Shown piece by piece: positions 63,928 to 64,000 of a stretch of DNA of 64,000 nucleotides. The DNA comes from a virus. Below the pieces are notes generated by a model. The model was not told the origin of the DNA and did not search any database. It saw only the letters and a program-made list of their open reading frames with translations. The first letter of the stretch is position 1; each line of letters begins with the position of its first letter. The stretch lies in IMG/VR virus record IMGVR_UViG_3300015263_000508, positions 1-64,000 of that record; one strand, given 5' to 3'. The position numbers and the translations under genes are program-made.

Positions 63928-64000
63928 TGTTCACAGGCTTCTTCAGTTGCGCTTCTCTCAAGGAAGCTAACCTATCCCGCTCGCGCTGGAAAGCCTCATG
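63917..64000 (-). CDS. C-terminal fragment of the upstream gene, probably portal
   Basis: The right edge of the window holds the last 27 codons and the TAG of a minus-strand gene; the visible part reads HEAFQRERDRLASLREAQLKK at its core and is a charged helix. In podoviruses the portal gene sits just before the scaffold and capsid genes, so this is likely the portal C-terminus, but nothing in the fragment proves it. The gene continues beyond the window. Confidence 0.45.
   Translation of the reverse strand, partial: HEAFQRERDRLASLREAQLKKPVNNAG

Overview
This window is part of a tailed-phage genome of the podovirus kind (short tail: gp4-like head-tail adaptors, a tailspike, no tail tube, tape measure or sheath genes). 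Nearly every base is coding, genes overlap by ATGA/TGATG/TAATG junctions, and four blocks alternate in strand. Base composition is moderate (about half GC by eye) and several proteins resemble those of phages of Alphaproteobacteria (Rhizobiales-like hosts); that host is an inference from remembered protein style, not a search. No rRNA, tRNA, insertion sequence or CRISPR array was seen.

Block 1 (+, 1-10128): early or accessory genes in several transcription units. Four of these start at near-identical sigma70-type promoters that carry the inverted repeat CGAC-N5-GTCG between -35 and -10. The units hold (i) a tandem family of small related proteins, (ii) a PPP-type protein phosphatase, an HNH nuclease and small membrane proteins, (iii) a MoxR-like AAA ATPase with a DUF3150-like protein, (iv) a metallopeptidase/VWA-like protein, and a ParB-like protein fused to a catalytically broken MT-A70 methyltransferase-like domain.

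Block 2 (-, 17806-10125): RusA-like resolvase, zinc-ribbon proteins, an AAA+ ATPase, HTH proteins and a T7 gp4-like primase-helicase, with the same inverted repeat in two promoter regions. Block 3 (+, 17863-26247): a recombination/replication operon: Cas4/RecB-like nuclease, a putative single-strand annealing protein, SSB, HNH, a tyrosine recombinase, many small unknowns and an SPFH/prohibitin-like membrane protein.

Block 4 (-, 64000-26248): virion and lysis genes read from the right end: probable portal C-terminus, GroES-like co-chaperonin, scaffold, head proteins, major capsid protein, then a terminator; a host-recognition region with BspA-type leucine-rich, S74-chaperone tailspike and repeat-rich proteins mixed with glycosyltransferase, sulfotransferase-like and methyltransferase genes; adaptor proteins; tail fibre; lysis cassette (muramidase, holin, overlapping spanins); internal virion proteins with a lytic-transglycosylase-like enzyme; and a 2640-residue polyvalent protein with metallopeptidase and ADP-ribosyltransferase-like parts. 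The operon ends with an HTH-metallophosphoesterase. Terminase and DNA polymerase genes are not in the window and presumably lie outside it.

The most unusual items are the shared CGAC-N5-GTCG operator set, the MoxR/DUF3150/VWA-metallopeptidase cassette beside the ParB-dead-MT-A70 fusion, the giant polyvalent protein, and the SPFH gene.
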